NCBI RefSeq assembly: GCF_030035675.1
Contig: NC_084480.1
Coordinates: 130,522,738-130,586,737 of the forward strand
Direction: 5' to 3'
DNA length: 64,000 nucleotides
Source of the DNA: Rhineura floridana
Lineage: Eukaryota > Chordata > Lepidosauria > Squamata > Rhineuridae
In this document: piece after piece, positions 1 to 12,500 of the stretch
How the letters are laid out: each line of letters begins with the position of its first letter
How positions within the stretch are numbered: position 1 is the stretch's first letter
Notes under the pieces: generated by a model
What the model was told of the DNA's origin: nothing
Databases searched by the model: none
What the model saw: only the letters and a program-made list of their open reading frames with translations
Program-made: the position numbers and the translations under genes

Positions 1-32
1 TGAGCAAGACACATACGAAGGTACAGGACTAT
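1..32 (-). CDS. ECPAS: ECPAS coding exon 18, partial
   Basis: The acceptor CAG lies at 33-35 on the minus strand and is followed in phase 0 by [10 protein letters not shown]. This is the expected continuation after ...NPATFGE of exon 17. The exon is cut by the window edge. Confidence 0.9.
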   Translation of the reverse strand, partial: MVLYLRMCLA

Positions 33-3000
33 CTGAGCAAAAGAAGAAACAAGACAAACAGTTAGAAAGACAGGCCATTAGTCACAAGAAACAACAATCA
101 CTATCAGTCAGAAAGTGTTTGATTTCACTTACTCCGCCATGATTCCCAATTTAATAATACGAACTAACATTTCTATAGCGCTTTAAAAAGTTCAAAGCGT
201 TCCACATATATTATCCCAGCCTTGTAAGGCAGGACAGTATAATTATCTCAGGGTTGCAGATCGAGTCTGAGGCTGGCAATGTGGCCTCCCTAAGACCACC
301 TTCTGAGTCCTTAGCTTGAGTCAAGATTTGAATGGTGACTTCCTATCCTTAATTCGGTCTTTTTGCCATCACACTATATCAGCTCTCAAATTTAGGCTAA
401 TTTAAACAAAAAAAAAAAAAAAACATGTCAACCTTTGTATTTCAGGAAGAACTGCAACATGCCTAAAAGCTAACTGCTGCAAAATACGGTAAACAGCCTG
501 CAGATCTGTTACAATAAATATGATTCAGGCAAAGTATGTGTACTACTTCCTTCTGCAACAATATGTTAAAGAATGAGCTTAACTACCCAGCTGAATCAAT
601 ATGATGTGCTTAATTTGGGCTGGATCATGCCCACAGCTGTAGTTTAGGATTTTACACAAACACCGGGGGGGGCAGGGAGACAACAAGGAATGCAGTATTG
701 GGCGCAGAATCCAGCTTCCTAACAATCTCAGCTTTCTTTTCTTTGTTTAAAAAAAGTTAGTTTCTAGTCCCTATGGTTGTAAAATATGTGAGCAATGCCT
801 GAGGAAATCTCAGAACCCAGAAGTGCAGTTATAGAGCTTTTTGCTTCTCCCTATAACTAGTATAAGCCGAATTGTGCAAAATAGTAAAAATAGCAAAAGT
901 TTGGGAAAAGAGAAACATTATGCAAATTTACACAGATAACTTAAGTTGAGCTACAAACTCTTTTTTGCTAACAGAGTTTAGATTATTGTGGTACAGATTT
1001 TTCTCCCCTTGATCTTGCCCAATATTTGTAATGACTGCTCTCAGAACTAGATAGAAATCTGTACCACAATAATCTAAACTCTGTTAGCAAAAAAGAGTTT
1101 GTAGCTCAACGTTACGTTATATATATTAAACAACCTTTATTTGAAATATCATACATTACAAACCAAGAAAAGGAATAGAAGCAACATCTAAAAATAACAT
1201 GGCTCTTAACCGGATGGATGAAACGGAATAGAAATACTACTACTAACAATACGAGGAAGGGACTGGATTATAAACAAGAAACATTAAAAAGACCTGGGGG
1301 GGGGGTAGAAGGTAAGGGAAAACCGAGTATGTTATATATAAAGGGGAAGTGACAGATACAGATCATGAGAACCAAATAAAGGTATATTTTGTTGGAACTG
1401 CCCATCCATGCATTTGCCTATAGGTCATAAAAAGCCACCAGATGGCAGCAAAGTCCATTGGGTCCGCTAAACCTTTAAGCTCCTTAAGGTGATATGTCAG
1501 TTTTTCAGAAACAGCAAGGAAAAGAGTCTTTTGGAACCAAGTGTCCAATGAAACAGATGAGACATCTTTCTAACCCTGAGCCACAGTAAATCATGTGACA
1601 AAAATGGAAATGAACTACCTTCAAGTCATTCCCGACTTATGGCGACCCCCTATGAAGAGGGTTTTCATGAGGCTGAGAGGCAGTGACTGGCCCAAGGTCA
1701 CCCAGTGAGCTTCATGGCTATGTGGGGATTCGAACCCTGGTCTCCCAGGTCACCTTAACCACTACACCACACTGGCTCTCATGTAAATCATGTAGCGATT
1801 AAGAAATAAACAATTATAAGGTAACTCCAAATTAGAGTCGACAAAAATAATGTAGGTTCCAAAGTGACTTCCCGTCCAATAATTAGACTAATTTCTCTAG
1901 TTACCGTACACCAAAATTCAAGAATATATTGACAACTCCAAATCATACGATAATAACTACCCCAGTCCTCACATCCCTGCCAACACAGGGGAGAACCTGA
2001 TCAAGTAATATGGGTCAATCTCACTGGGGTTAAAAACCACCAGTGAGTGACTTTTAACATGTTCTCCTATACGATGGTGGAGACCAAGCAGAGGGGATGT
2101 GAAGACCACATCCTATTCCACCGAGAAGGGTCAATGATCTGCCCCACATCTAACCCCCTAGGCAGCATGAAGAGTTTCAAAGGGAGATAATTGTACATTT
2201 ACCCAGTCAGGAATAAAACCTGGAAACGATCCCCCTACATGAACACATAAATTCATGTAACAGTTTTTCAAATAGTGTGAGAGGCCTGGAGCCCCATGTC
2301 CTAACCTTAGGACATGAATAAAAGAGCTAATTTGGCACGCACATAGCCAATTAATTCTAAATCCCTGCAATCGTTCTATTAGCTGCAGCTCCGAAAGACA
2401 GGGGCCCATGAAAAAAGGCCACACAATTGGGATAGGCCAACTTGAGCAAGCAAATCTGAAAGGGCGTCCCTGTCCAAGTCCTGAAAAGTAGAGTAATGAA
2501 GTCAAAGGAGGTTGTAAAGAAAGACGTTTACATTGCCATTTACTCCAGAGTCCCAGGGAGCATTTTGTAAATGGCTAGGCAGGCAGCTCCAGGAAGTCCT
2601 CAATGTGGGGGAAAGGGGCAAAATATTCAATGGATGGGGGAGGGAATCTCAAGCTAGAGAGTTTTTGAAGTTTCTCTCAGTGCAAAGTGAAAAGATATTG
2701 GTAAAACTCAGCTAGTGAATGTAAATACTACTACCCTTCCCATATAAGTCATAAAAGACCACCAGATGGCAGCAAAGTCCATTGGGTCCGCTCTTTACTT
2801 TTATTACCTTTGGTATCATAAATAATATTGAAAATATTTGCAGGCTGCTTTCCTACCTAAAAGTAACACAAAGGTGCTTACAAACAACATTAAAACAGTA
2901 TGAACAAATAATAATAATAATAATAAACTTTATTTCTACCCCGCCCTTTTTCCAATGGGACTCAGAGCGGCTTACAACTAAAAACAACACCTTTAAAACA

Positions 3001-6000
3001 AACAGAAGTATACAATTAAAAAAGAATTAAACTATGAGAAAAATTAAAACCATAAAACATATGTTAAAAACAGCAGACAATTTAAAATAATAAAATATTA
3101 AAATATTTAAAATAATAAAACCATATAATATAGTCACCAATCCTATGACACTTAATCCTGGTCGTTCTCTATCCCAAATGCCGGTTGAAATAAAACAGTC
3201 TACTTGTCGCCAGAAGGACAGCAAGGAGGGAGCTAATCGCACCTCACTCGGGAGTTCCACAACCTAGGGGCGGCCACCAAAAAGGCCCTATCTCGTGTCT
3301 GCATCATATGTACTTGCGAAGGTGTGGGGTGCACAAGAAGGGCCTCACCTGAAGATCTCAAATCCCGGACAGATTCATGTAGGGAGATACGATCTGTCAA
3401 ATAACCTGGACCTGAGCCGTATAGGGCTTTGTAGGTCAAAACCAGCACTTTGAATTGTGACCGGAAACAAATTGGCAGCCAGTGGAGCTGTTGTAACAGG
3501 GGGGTTGTATGGTCCCTGTAACCAGCCCCGGTTAGCACTCTGGCTGCAGCTCTTTGTACCAATTTAAGTTTCTGAACAGTCCTCAAAGTGATTAAAACTT
3601 AATAGAGAGGATCAATAAAATTAATAAAATCAATAAAGCAGCAACAGTAACAGATCACTAAACATCACTAAACAGCCTTGGAGAACTGGAAGGTCTATGT
3701 TAAATTTGATATTTACAAAATTAATTTTAAGAAGAAAAAAAAGGAAGATAAAAAAGGAAATAGAAACAAAACACAATGACAAAAACACTGTCAGCTCACA
3801 TTAAGGATACAATAACCACCAGGATTTCCACCTAAAATTAAACAGTTAAGTCGATATAAGCCCTCCAGATGTCCAAATAGGCATCCACATGAGATTGGAG
3901 TTTACAGAAAATATGTTCAAATGTGAAAAAGGCAGCGAGGTCCTCAGACAGTGTGTATATGATCCTTCCAACCTCAGAACAGGAAGGTCTTAACTTGTCT
4001 TCTTAAGGATAGAATCAGTCTCTTCCCTCACTCACTGGGAAGGGCATTTGGCAAACAGGATGCCATCACCCAGCTAACAACTCAGTGGGTGAACCCAGAG
4101 GAGGCTTCTGATGCAGATCTTAAATTTCAGGCAGGTTCATATGGGAGAAGGCTATAAATTTAGGGCTGTCAGAATGGACACAGAATGTTATTGTAAAGGG
4201 TTTTGATGCTAGGAAAAAATAATCAGGTATGAGTTCCTCTACGTGATACACATACCTCTCCAAAAGTAGCTGGGTTGAAAGGCATAACTGTAGTTCCAGT
4301 CATATATTTAGCAGGAGTTTTCATTCTGTGAGAAGCCTAAGAGAGAAAAACACAACATATCTGAGAGGAGCTTTATTCAACAACAGTGTACAAATACACC
4401 CTAATTGTAGTGCAATTAAAATTAATTGTCTACACTATTTGAGACTGGCATGGATGAAAAACCAGAATCATACCATTTTGGCATGTTTAGTAGTATATAA
4501 ATTAATTGAAAAATAATCATAATCAATTTAACCTTTCCACTTCTAAGGCTGCTAGAAGCTTTCATTATCCTCAAGATATTCGGTGAAACAGAGAAGCATT
4601 AGCCATATGTATAGCAATCCTAGCAAACAGAAGACTTCAGTTCAACATCCTTCACATACTGAAGTCCCACTCAGGTAGATGGCTTCTAGGACTGTTCCAA
4701 AGCACTTTGCTTTAAGATGATACATTCACTAACAGGCAAAAAAAGCCTTGCAGTTTAAGAACGTACCTATAGCCAACAGATATTTCTATCAAACTTTAAA
4801 AAGCAGGGAAATTGGGCAGCTCTAATGAATACACCAGGGGAGCAGGAGACCTGACCTCCTCTCTGAGATACGTTACTGCCCTACAAATTTGTCAAAATGC
4901 AAACATAATTTGGGTTGATCTTTCACAGTCCAATCCACTTCCTGTGTAGCTTGGCAGAATTTGGTAACAGGTGCCTCTGAGCATATGGTGAGTGGTCTTT
5001 CTACTGAAGTGCCCCTCCCACAAAGAAACATAAAAATTATGTGTATGTTTGTTTTGATTTGTATACCACTCTTTCATCACAATGGTTTCTAGCAAAGTTC
5101 ACAACAGAACAATTATAAAATCCATCATCACAGTAAAAGAAAAGCAAACATTTAAAATATTTTGCCTCAGGTGCTCTGTCAAGAGTACCTGCACCAATAA
5201 AGCAAGAGTACAGAAAGCATTCTGATAAGCAAAGCCAGACCATTATTCCACAGGCCATTCACATTAAGTCACTGTCCCATATTAGAGCATGATATGAGAG
5301 GGAAACATGAATTTATTTATTTTTAAAAAAAGGTAGCAGGGACTGCAACTTTAGGGTGGCTAACATCTACCCCTTGACAACAGAGACAAAAGTTGGAGAG
5401 CATAAATGAGACCTGGACTGGAAGGGAATGGATAAGGGCGCACACAGAAATATTGGCAGAACAAAGGCTTAATCCAGGACCAGTCCATGACTAGGCAATT
5501 TATATCATTTATGTATTCATTCCACTTTTATACAATCCTTAAACATAATTATAACTATTTATTGCCCACCCTTCACCGATAAAGGTCAGGGTGAGTTACA
5601 AAATCTAAAATACAATATTAAAAAGAGCTTAAACAATTTCAATCATAATAGGGTGGGTTCTGAAAACATACATCTCAGGAGCCGAAGGTCAGGGTAAAGA
5701 GGTATGTCTTTAGCATCTGCTGAAAATTATATAGCAAAGGGACCAGACGCATCTTTGTAGGTAGGAAGTTCCAACAACTTAGGTGCTGCCACAGAGAAAG
5801 CTCTCTCCTGGGCCACCATCCCCTGAACTTCTGAGGGTAATGGAACTACCAAGAAGGCCTCTTCTTTACCCCCTAAAGGCCTTCCCACTGTGGTTCATAG
5901 CAATAAGACACAATAAGACACATGGCTAAAGAATCAAAGGCATAAAACTGGTTTTAAAATCAGTCATTAGAAAGGCTTGGATTTGTTTTCTACATGCTTT

Positions 6001-6441
6001 GGGTGGGAGCAGGGGTGTAGCATTATTATCATTAGACTCTGTACAAATTCTCCCAATGTAATCAGTAAGATTTAAACTGAAGTTCTGTACCTTTTCTTGA
6101 ATATACTGGACCATTTCTGGGAAGGAAGGCATTTGTTTATCACCACTTTCCTTTTCATTTTTACCAGGAAACATTCTAAGCACCCGTTGTGCTTCTCCAT
6201 GTACTTCTTCCCGTCTTTCAAAAATTAAGAAAAAAATAGTTTGCACACATATACAGAATTCTCCCATACAGATACTCCTATTTAGCTGAGTTAGACTAGT
6301 GGGCATTAGAGACAGGACTTTTTCAGTGGTAGCCCCAAATCTGTGGAAGTCTCCCACAAAGAAAGCATGGATTGCCATGTCGCTTCTGACCTTCAAAAAG
6401 GCTTTGAAGACCAAGAAGACTGCTGCTGTCTTTTACACTAC

Positions 6442-6523
<82 letters not shown>

Positions 6524-9500
6524 TTATTATTGATGGCTTTCAAATGCATTGGCATGTCTTTTAAAGGATTTGTTCACTGAAGGTATGTCTGTTTTCTCTT
6601 GCAATTTTGATATCTGTTGTTTTCTACTGAGCTGGATTATTGCAATTATTTTTAGGGTGTGCTATGTTCTGTATGGAACCTTGAGGACTCTCTCCTGAAA
6701 GGCAACCTAAAAATAAAATACATTTTTTAGGTAAACCAATACAAGTGCAACCGTAAGCTACACCTATTTTGCCAGATCAGAAATGCTCTAACAGGGCAAT
6801 GTAAGACAAAGGGTAGTATTCAACTGAACAACAGCAATAGTGCAAGGTGCTAACAGGATTCCCCCTGCTCTCTTCCCCCCACATCAACCCCATATCTGCC
6901 CTGGAGGATCGGGGAAACCCCCAGAACAGATTAGGGAGTGTACCGGGTGAGGAGAGAGGGAGAATGTCCCATTGCACAAGCAGAAATCCTTGCACTGATG
7001 GAATGTTTGCCTTAGCACAATGCTGAACACAACTCAAATTCTCTGAAACCATACCAACTATAAGCCATTGGTTAACCCCCTCATATCAAAAGCCACAACA
7101 AAGCACAGCTACATTTTGTTGCCATCCTCTCTTCTTACACTTGCCTATCCCATCCCTTCTCTTTTTATCTCTCCACTGTCAACGTTTAAATGTAAAGCTC
7201 CTAGGGGCAGTAGACATTTGTTTTTAGGTTGGCTCTGCATGTCAAGACATGGAAATATATTCAGATTATCTGGTAACACACTTGGATTTTGATGTCGCAT
7301 AAGCAAGTAAGTACTGAACATGACACACATTTGTCTATGCCAGCTGTGGTGCAAACCATTACAGGACATTGTTGCTTTAGGGAATTCACTGGTACCAGTA
7401 TATAAGACACAGTAACTCAAGGTTTAGAAGAATTCATTTCTTCCTCTACCTACATTCACTTGTACCCTTCTGTATCCTCAAGTAGTCTTAAAACACAACA
7501 CTGGTCACTTACCATGAGTAAGTTCCTTCTGGCGTGGGAGACATCCAGAAAACAGACAGTTAAGTCCCTTGTTGCCTAAGACAGGCAGGGCCCTATGACA
7601 AAAGTTTTGTATAGATTAACCAGCTCCTGTATCTCTGCCCCAGTTCTGACTGTGTCTGAGCAAGAGACAGAGGAGGCAATAATAGAGAGAAAAAGAAAAC
7701 ACAGCCTCAGGACACTAATAGAATTGCCTCTAAGCAGAGATGATCTTAGTAAATGTTGTTGAGCATGAAGCCAGGCCAAATGGTAGGCTGGTAATGTCAC
7801 CCCAGTATATGAAGCAGAGAAATTGCCAGTGGGTAAAGGCTATCAAAATGGATCAGCGAGGTCCTTTGCTTGAAAATGGACCATTGTATGTATCAACAGT
7901 CTTTGTACACTGCCACGTAGGGGCAGAATGCACAGTTCAGGCAGTTTGGTGGAGAATCAGCAGCCTGTATACGTTTATGATAGTGCAGAGTAGATAACGT
8001 TGCAAGAGCCAGCAGCAGTATTGGAGTCAATAGATTACACTGTGAGGGCTGATTAACAGGTTTGGTGTGGTCAGCTACGGCCCTGGTAATAGAAACCCCC
8101 CCCCTTTGGCACTGTAACTGACTAGACAGTAAAAACAGGAAGGGAGAGGCAAACAAAATGGCGCCCGCAGAAAGGGCGGGAAAATAAGCCAATCAGAAAA
8201 ACTGGGGGCGATAAAGGAGCAATGGCGGCACTTAAGAAAAAGCCTCAAAGGCGAACTCTGGGACCGCGAGGGCGAGAGATTCTGATAGCGGCACAGCAAA
8301 CGAGGTGAAAAAGAGCCACAGCCGCAGGCTCTAGATCTGCCGTGAAAAAAGTAAGGGGCGGCGATACTGCGGGCAGCAGCCGCAAGCTCTCAGTTAATTC
8401 TAGGTGGCTTGCTGAGGGAGGGAGAACCGCAGCCGCGGTCTCCCGTAACGTCACTGAGCTTCAGGAGGCAAAAGGAATCCATAGGCACAGGCTCCGTATG
8501 TAGGCAAGCCAAAAAAGTCAGGAACAAATGCGGCGGAGTGGGCCAGGAAGCCACGATCGCAAGCTCCTGATTAGAGCTGCGTCAGCCGCCAGAGAGCAAA
8601 AGGAGCTGCAGCCGCGGTCTCCCTGAGAGCCGTTAGGCAATTTACTGGGGGAAAAACGAAAGGAGCCGCAGCCGCGGTCTCCCTGAGAGCCGTTAGGCAA
8701 TTTACTGGGGAAAAAACGAAAGGAGCCGCAGCCGCGGTCTCCCTGAGAGCCGTTAGGCAATTTACTGGGGGAAAAAAAAGAAACGAAAGGAGCCGCAGCT
8801 GCGTTCTCCCTGAGAGCCGTTAGGCAATTTACTGGGGAAAAAACGAGGTAAGGGGAAACCCCCCCCTGGACGAAAATCAAATACGAGGAAACAAAACAGT
8901 TGAGACAGAGCAGAGGGAAGAGAAGGTACAGACTAGACACACGAACCTCCCACTCCGTCACAAAAATACAGAAAAAACTTATCTAAAGCTACGCTGTCAA
9001 GAATTACAAACTTGTTCGATACGAAGGCAAGAATGAACTGGAGAGTGGGAGGGGCCTGATGCCCCTAGTCTTGACTTCAAAAAACATTCTTGCCTTCGGA
9101 CGACAGGTGGAGCTACAACTGCATTGATGGCCGGCCTCATATGGAAAAAGGTTAGCTATCCCCGGTCTAGGATCTGATTGACAAACAAATCCTAGATGAA
9201 GCATGAGAAAGACAGAGGCTGTGAAGACTGCACTCAGAGAGAGGGCCTCAGCTTCATCAGCTTTTTTGAGGGCTGAATCTAAGCACCTCTCTCCCAAATC
9301 TTTAACCTCTAACCTTAGGGGCCCAGACACAAGAGCCATCACTGGGGTGTCCACTAGTGAAACCTTGAAGAGATCTGATGGATGTGTAAAAACCTTTGTG
9401 CCACTCCTGTAATCTTCTTACCATGAAGATGGGCGACCTGTTCTGCTTTAATAACATATTTAAAAGAACACAGGAACAAGGCTATAGAAAATTTCAGAAA

Positions 9501-12500
9501 TACAAAAGCTAGAAAACTGATCGAAACAGAAGAACTAAAGCAACTGTTCTGTTCCTAGGTGAGGCAGAGAAGGAACTGGTTGGGGACACAGCAGCTGGTC
9601 AATCTTTACAAACCATTGTTGTGTGATCCTGCTTGTCCTAGGATGTTTTCTAGATGCCTCCTGCATGCCAACCAAAAAAGATGATTATGCCCTGGAAGCA
9701 TCCCACTTACTGCAACAGTAAATGTCTATGCCATGTTATAGATCTGACCCACAATGCAACATTAAACTTACGGGTCTCCTGCAGCTAAAAGCAGTAAATA
9801 TCTTGAAGGAATGTGATCTGAAGGGAACACTGTGCTGGCAAACTTTACAGCCACCTGGCGTACTTGGACTTGAGGCTAAAAAAAAGAAAGATCAAAGTTG
9901 TTTTAAAACACAGGCACTTATATGAAATAAAAAAAACTGAAACAGAAAGGCAACAATAGGAAAAACACCCCGGGGAAGCAGAGTTACGTGCATTCCCAAT
10001 ATTTAAAGATGCCACAAACTGCCATTTCTTCAGCTCCTAATTTCCTTTTGCCCAGTAAATTTTTTAGCAGCCAGCAAACAAAGTATGTATCACCAAAGGT
10101 GGTGGAATAAAATGTGTAGCACAGGAAAGCATCTCGTGTCTAGGATAAAGATAGATAAATTGTATGGTCTTGTGATTACTTCCAATCTTTATGATTCTAT
10201 ACAAATTTCCATATTTTATATCCAGTTCTTTGGAATACATGGAACCACACTGACACCTACAGTACACTGAGTTTATTTCTCATGCATAGTCAAGTCTAAA
10301 TAATTCAGCTTGTACAAGAAAGTTAAAACCCCTAAATTTCTGTCACGGTTACTTATTGTTGTGTTCAGTTTTGAAGGGGAAACATAAATAGTTAAAAATG
10401 TTAAGGCCCCGTTCAAAGTAATGGTAATGAGGATTATTAACAGGCAAACCTTGTAATTACTCTGCAGCCTTCACCTGCCTCAGAACTGGATTTGAAAACT
10501 TTCTCACAAATGTTACAACAAATAAAGATTTTGGACATTTCTAAACACACTACAGGCAACTCTAGAGGCCACCCCTCTCGTCCTCAAATCTGCTCTGAAG
10601 GGTTTGGGGAATCCCCAGAACAGATTTTGGGGGCACACAGGGGGAGAACATTCTGAACATTCACTTTAGTATTTCACTAAATACAACCCTATTTAAAATC
10701 TATGTGCAGCCTTCCTCACCTGTGCAGTTCCTGGCCTTGTGCATCTCTCTCTCTCTTTCTCTCTCACACACAATCTTCCTCTCCTTCTTACACACGTACT
10801 TCTCATACCTATGGGGATTCTCTCTTACAACCTTTTGTTCCAAAGCCGACTTCCTCTATCCTTCCTTTTCTAATGTACAGACAAGATCAATCAATGATAG
10901 CCTGTGCTCCCTATCATATCAACAACTCACTCAGTGACATTCAAGAGGCCTTCTGATCACGTAGCTCCTCTAGGACAGGCAGGCAGCCAAGATCACCACA
11001 AAATATTTTAGTGGTTTGTAATATAAATGCTTGTTGGTGCTTCATTTCTAACACTTTAAAAAAAACATACTATAGAATTATCTGCAAATTAGTCCATTTT
11101 GGCAAGAGGTGCTAAGCCTAATTTATCTTTTTATGTGACACCTTCTACCAGCCCCCCCCCCAAACTCATGGTAGCTTGTTCCAGTGCTGGTCCCCAAGTC
11201 ATTTGCAGACCTGAACGACACCATTCCTCTGAGGCCGGCAGCAAAACTGCTGTCCCTACAGCTCCAGAGAGGAGGGTGGAAACACCAGCTGGGCAGACAG
11301 GTCCATCACCTTGGATAGTTTTTGCACCCTAGCCTTTCCATTAGTAGAGTGGGCTGCAAAGGGGGGACTGGGTGCCCTCAAGGGAATTCGAGATTAGGCT
11401 GGACACACTCTCCCAGGATCCTCTCTGAAAGGATCTCTCTCTCCTTCACTACAAGCAAAACTATGTAAGGCCTCTCCTAGGCGCAGGAGACAGAGTCTAC
11501 AAGATGACCGGCAGAGGGAGCTAGGCAGGAAGGAAATGGGTGGGTTCACCCTCCCACATGCTAGTATACGAGTAGCTTAATTTGCATAGTCCTGTATAGT
11601 GAAACAACTGGGAGGGACAACCCATCTGCGGATCCCCTCCTCTGCAGGAAACTATGGTTATTTAGGTCAGACGTTTAGCAAACGCTCAAACCTATATGAT
11701 CACCTGTTTAACAGAACAACAGGAGCAATCACTCATACACGCCTATATCAGATTGGAGAATATAACTTTGGAGATAAAACCAAAAACCGGTAATGGGGAT
11801 TCCTTCTATATTTCTTATTTTAAATATTTCATCAAGCAGAAAACATTACACTTTATTAGAAAGACAAGAGAATGAGTTCCATGAACGTAAGTCTTGCCAA
11901 GTACAACGGATTTGTGTGTAAAAACTTCAACCCTTCATAGGACATCTCTCTCACTTTGTTAACGTACCTTAATTAGGTTTGAGGCCACAAGCGCCTCCAT
12001 AAGAGTACGTGGGGCTCCTTCTAAACTGGTGTATGCTCCAACCATCATGGACAAGGCCTCTTGAATAGCAAGCCTGGTATCAGGATCTTCCTGAAATAAG
12101 ATACATCCTTTAGTAACTAGCATGCACCCCACAAACAAGGAGCATTTTCTGGAAACTTATTTCCATGCATGTATTACTAACCTTAGAAAGAGCTTCAAAA
12201 AACTGTTGGACTAATGCCAGGTCCTTGGTGAACAGCTGAGGTATTCGGCTGAAATAGAATGTCAATATTTTAAAAGATCCATTTTTGAGAGTAGAATAAA
12301 ATATATACATGCCAGTTAAAATCTCTATAAAATTAGGTTACACTGTTCTTTAACCTTGGGTCCCCAGATGTTTTTGGACTACAACTCCCATCATCTTTGG
12401 CCATTGGCTAAGCTGGCTGGGATTGATGGGAGTTGTAGTCCAATAACATCTGGGGACCCAAGGTTGAAGAACAGTGCTTTAAAATGTTCAAATCACTTCA

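Larger units (their letters stand above)
6215..9771. other. ECPAS intron 15
   Basis: Outside the L2 fragment near 6.3-6.7 kb and the GC-rich block at 8.09-9.10 kb, it holds AT-rich sequence without recognised genes. A copy of a dispersed family with 'gggaaacccccagaacagat' lies near 6910; related copies occur near 10.6, 18.6 and 42.4 kb. Confidence 0.6.

Noticed and set aside
6299-6580. Poly-leucine and poly-isoleucine/valine open frames
   Set aside because: Translations of a (TTA)n/(TTG)n microsatellite.
8601-8847. Regularly spaced repeats that could be mistaken for a CRISPR array
   Set aside because: The units are contiguous 60-bp tandem repeats without unique spacers, in a vertebrate intron.
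8518-8961. 147-codon repetitive frame across the tandem array
   Set aside because: The 60-bp unit is a multiple of three, so an open frame is automatic; no start context or conservation supports it.
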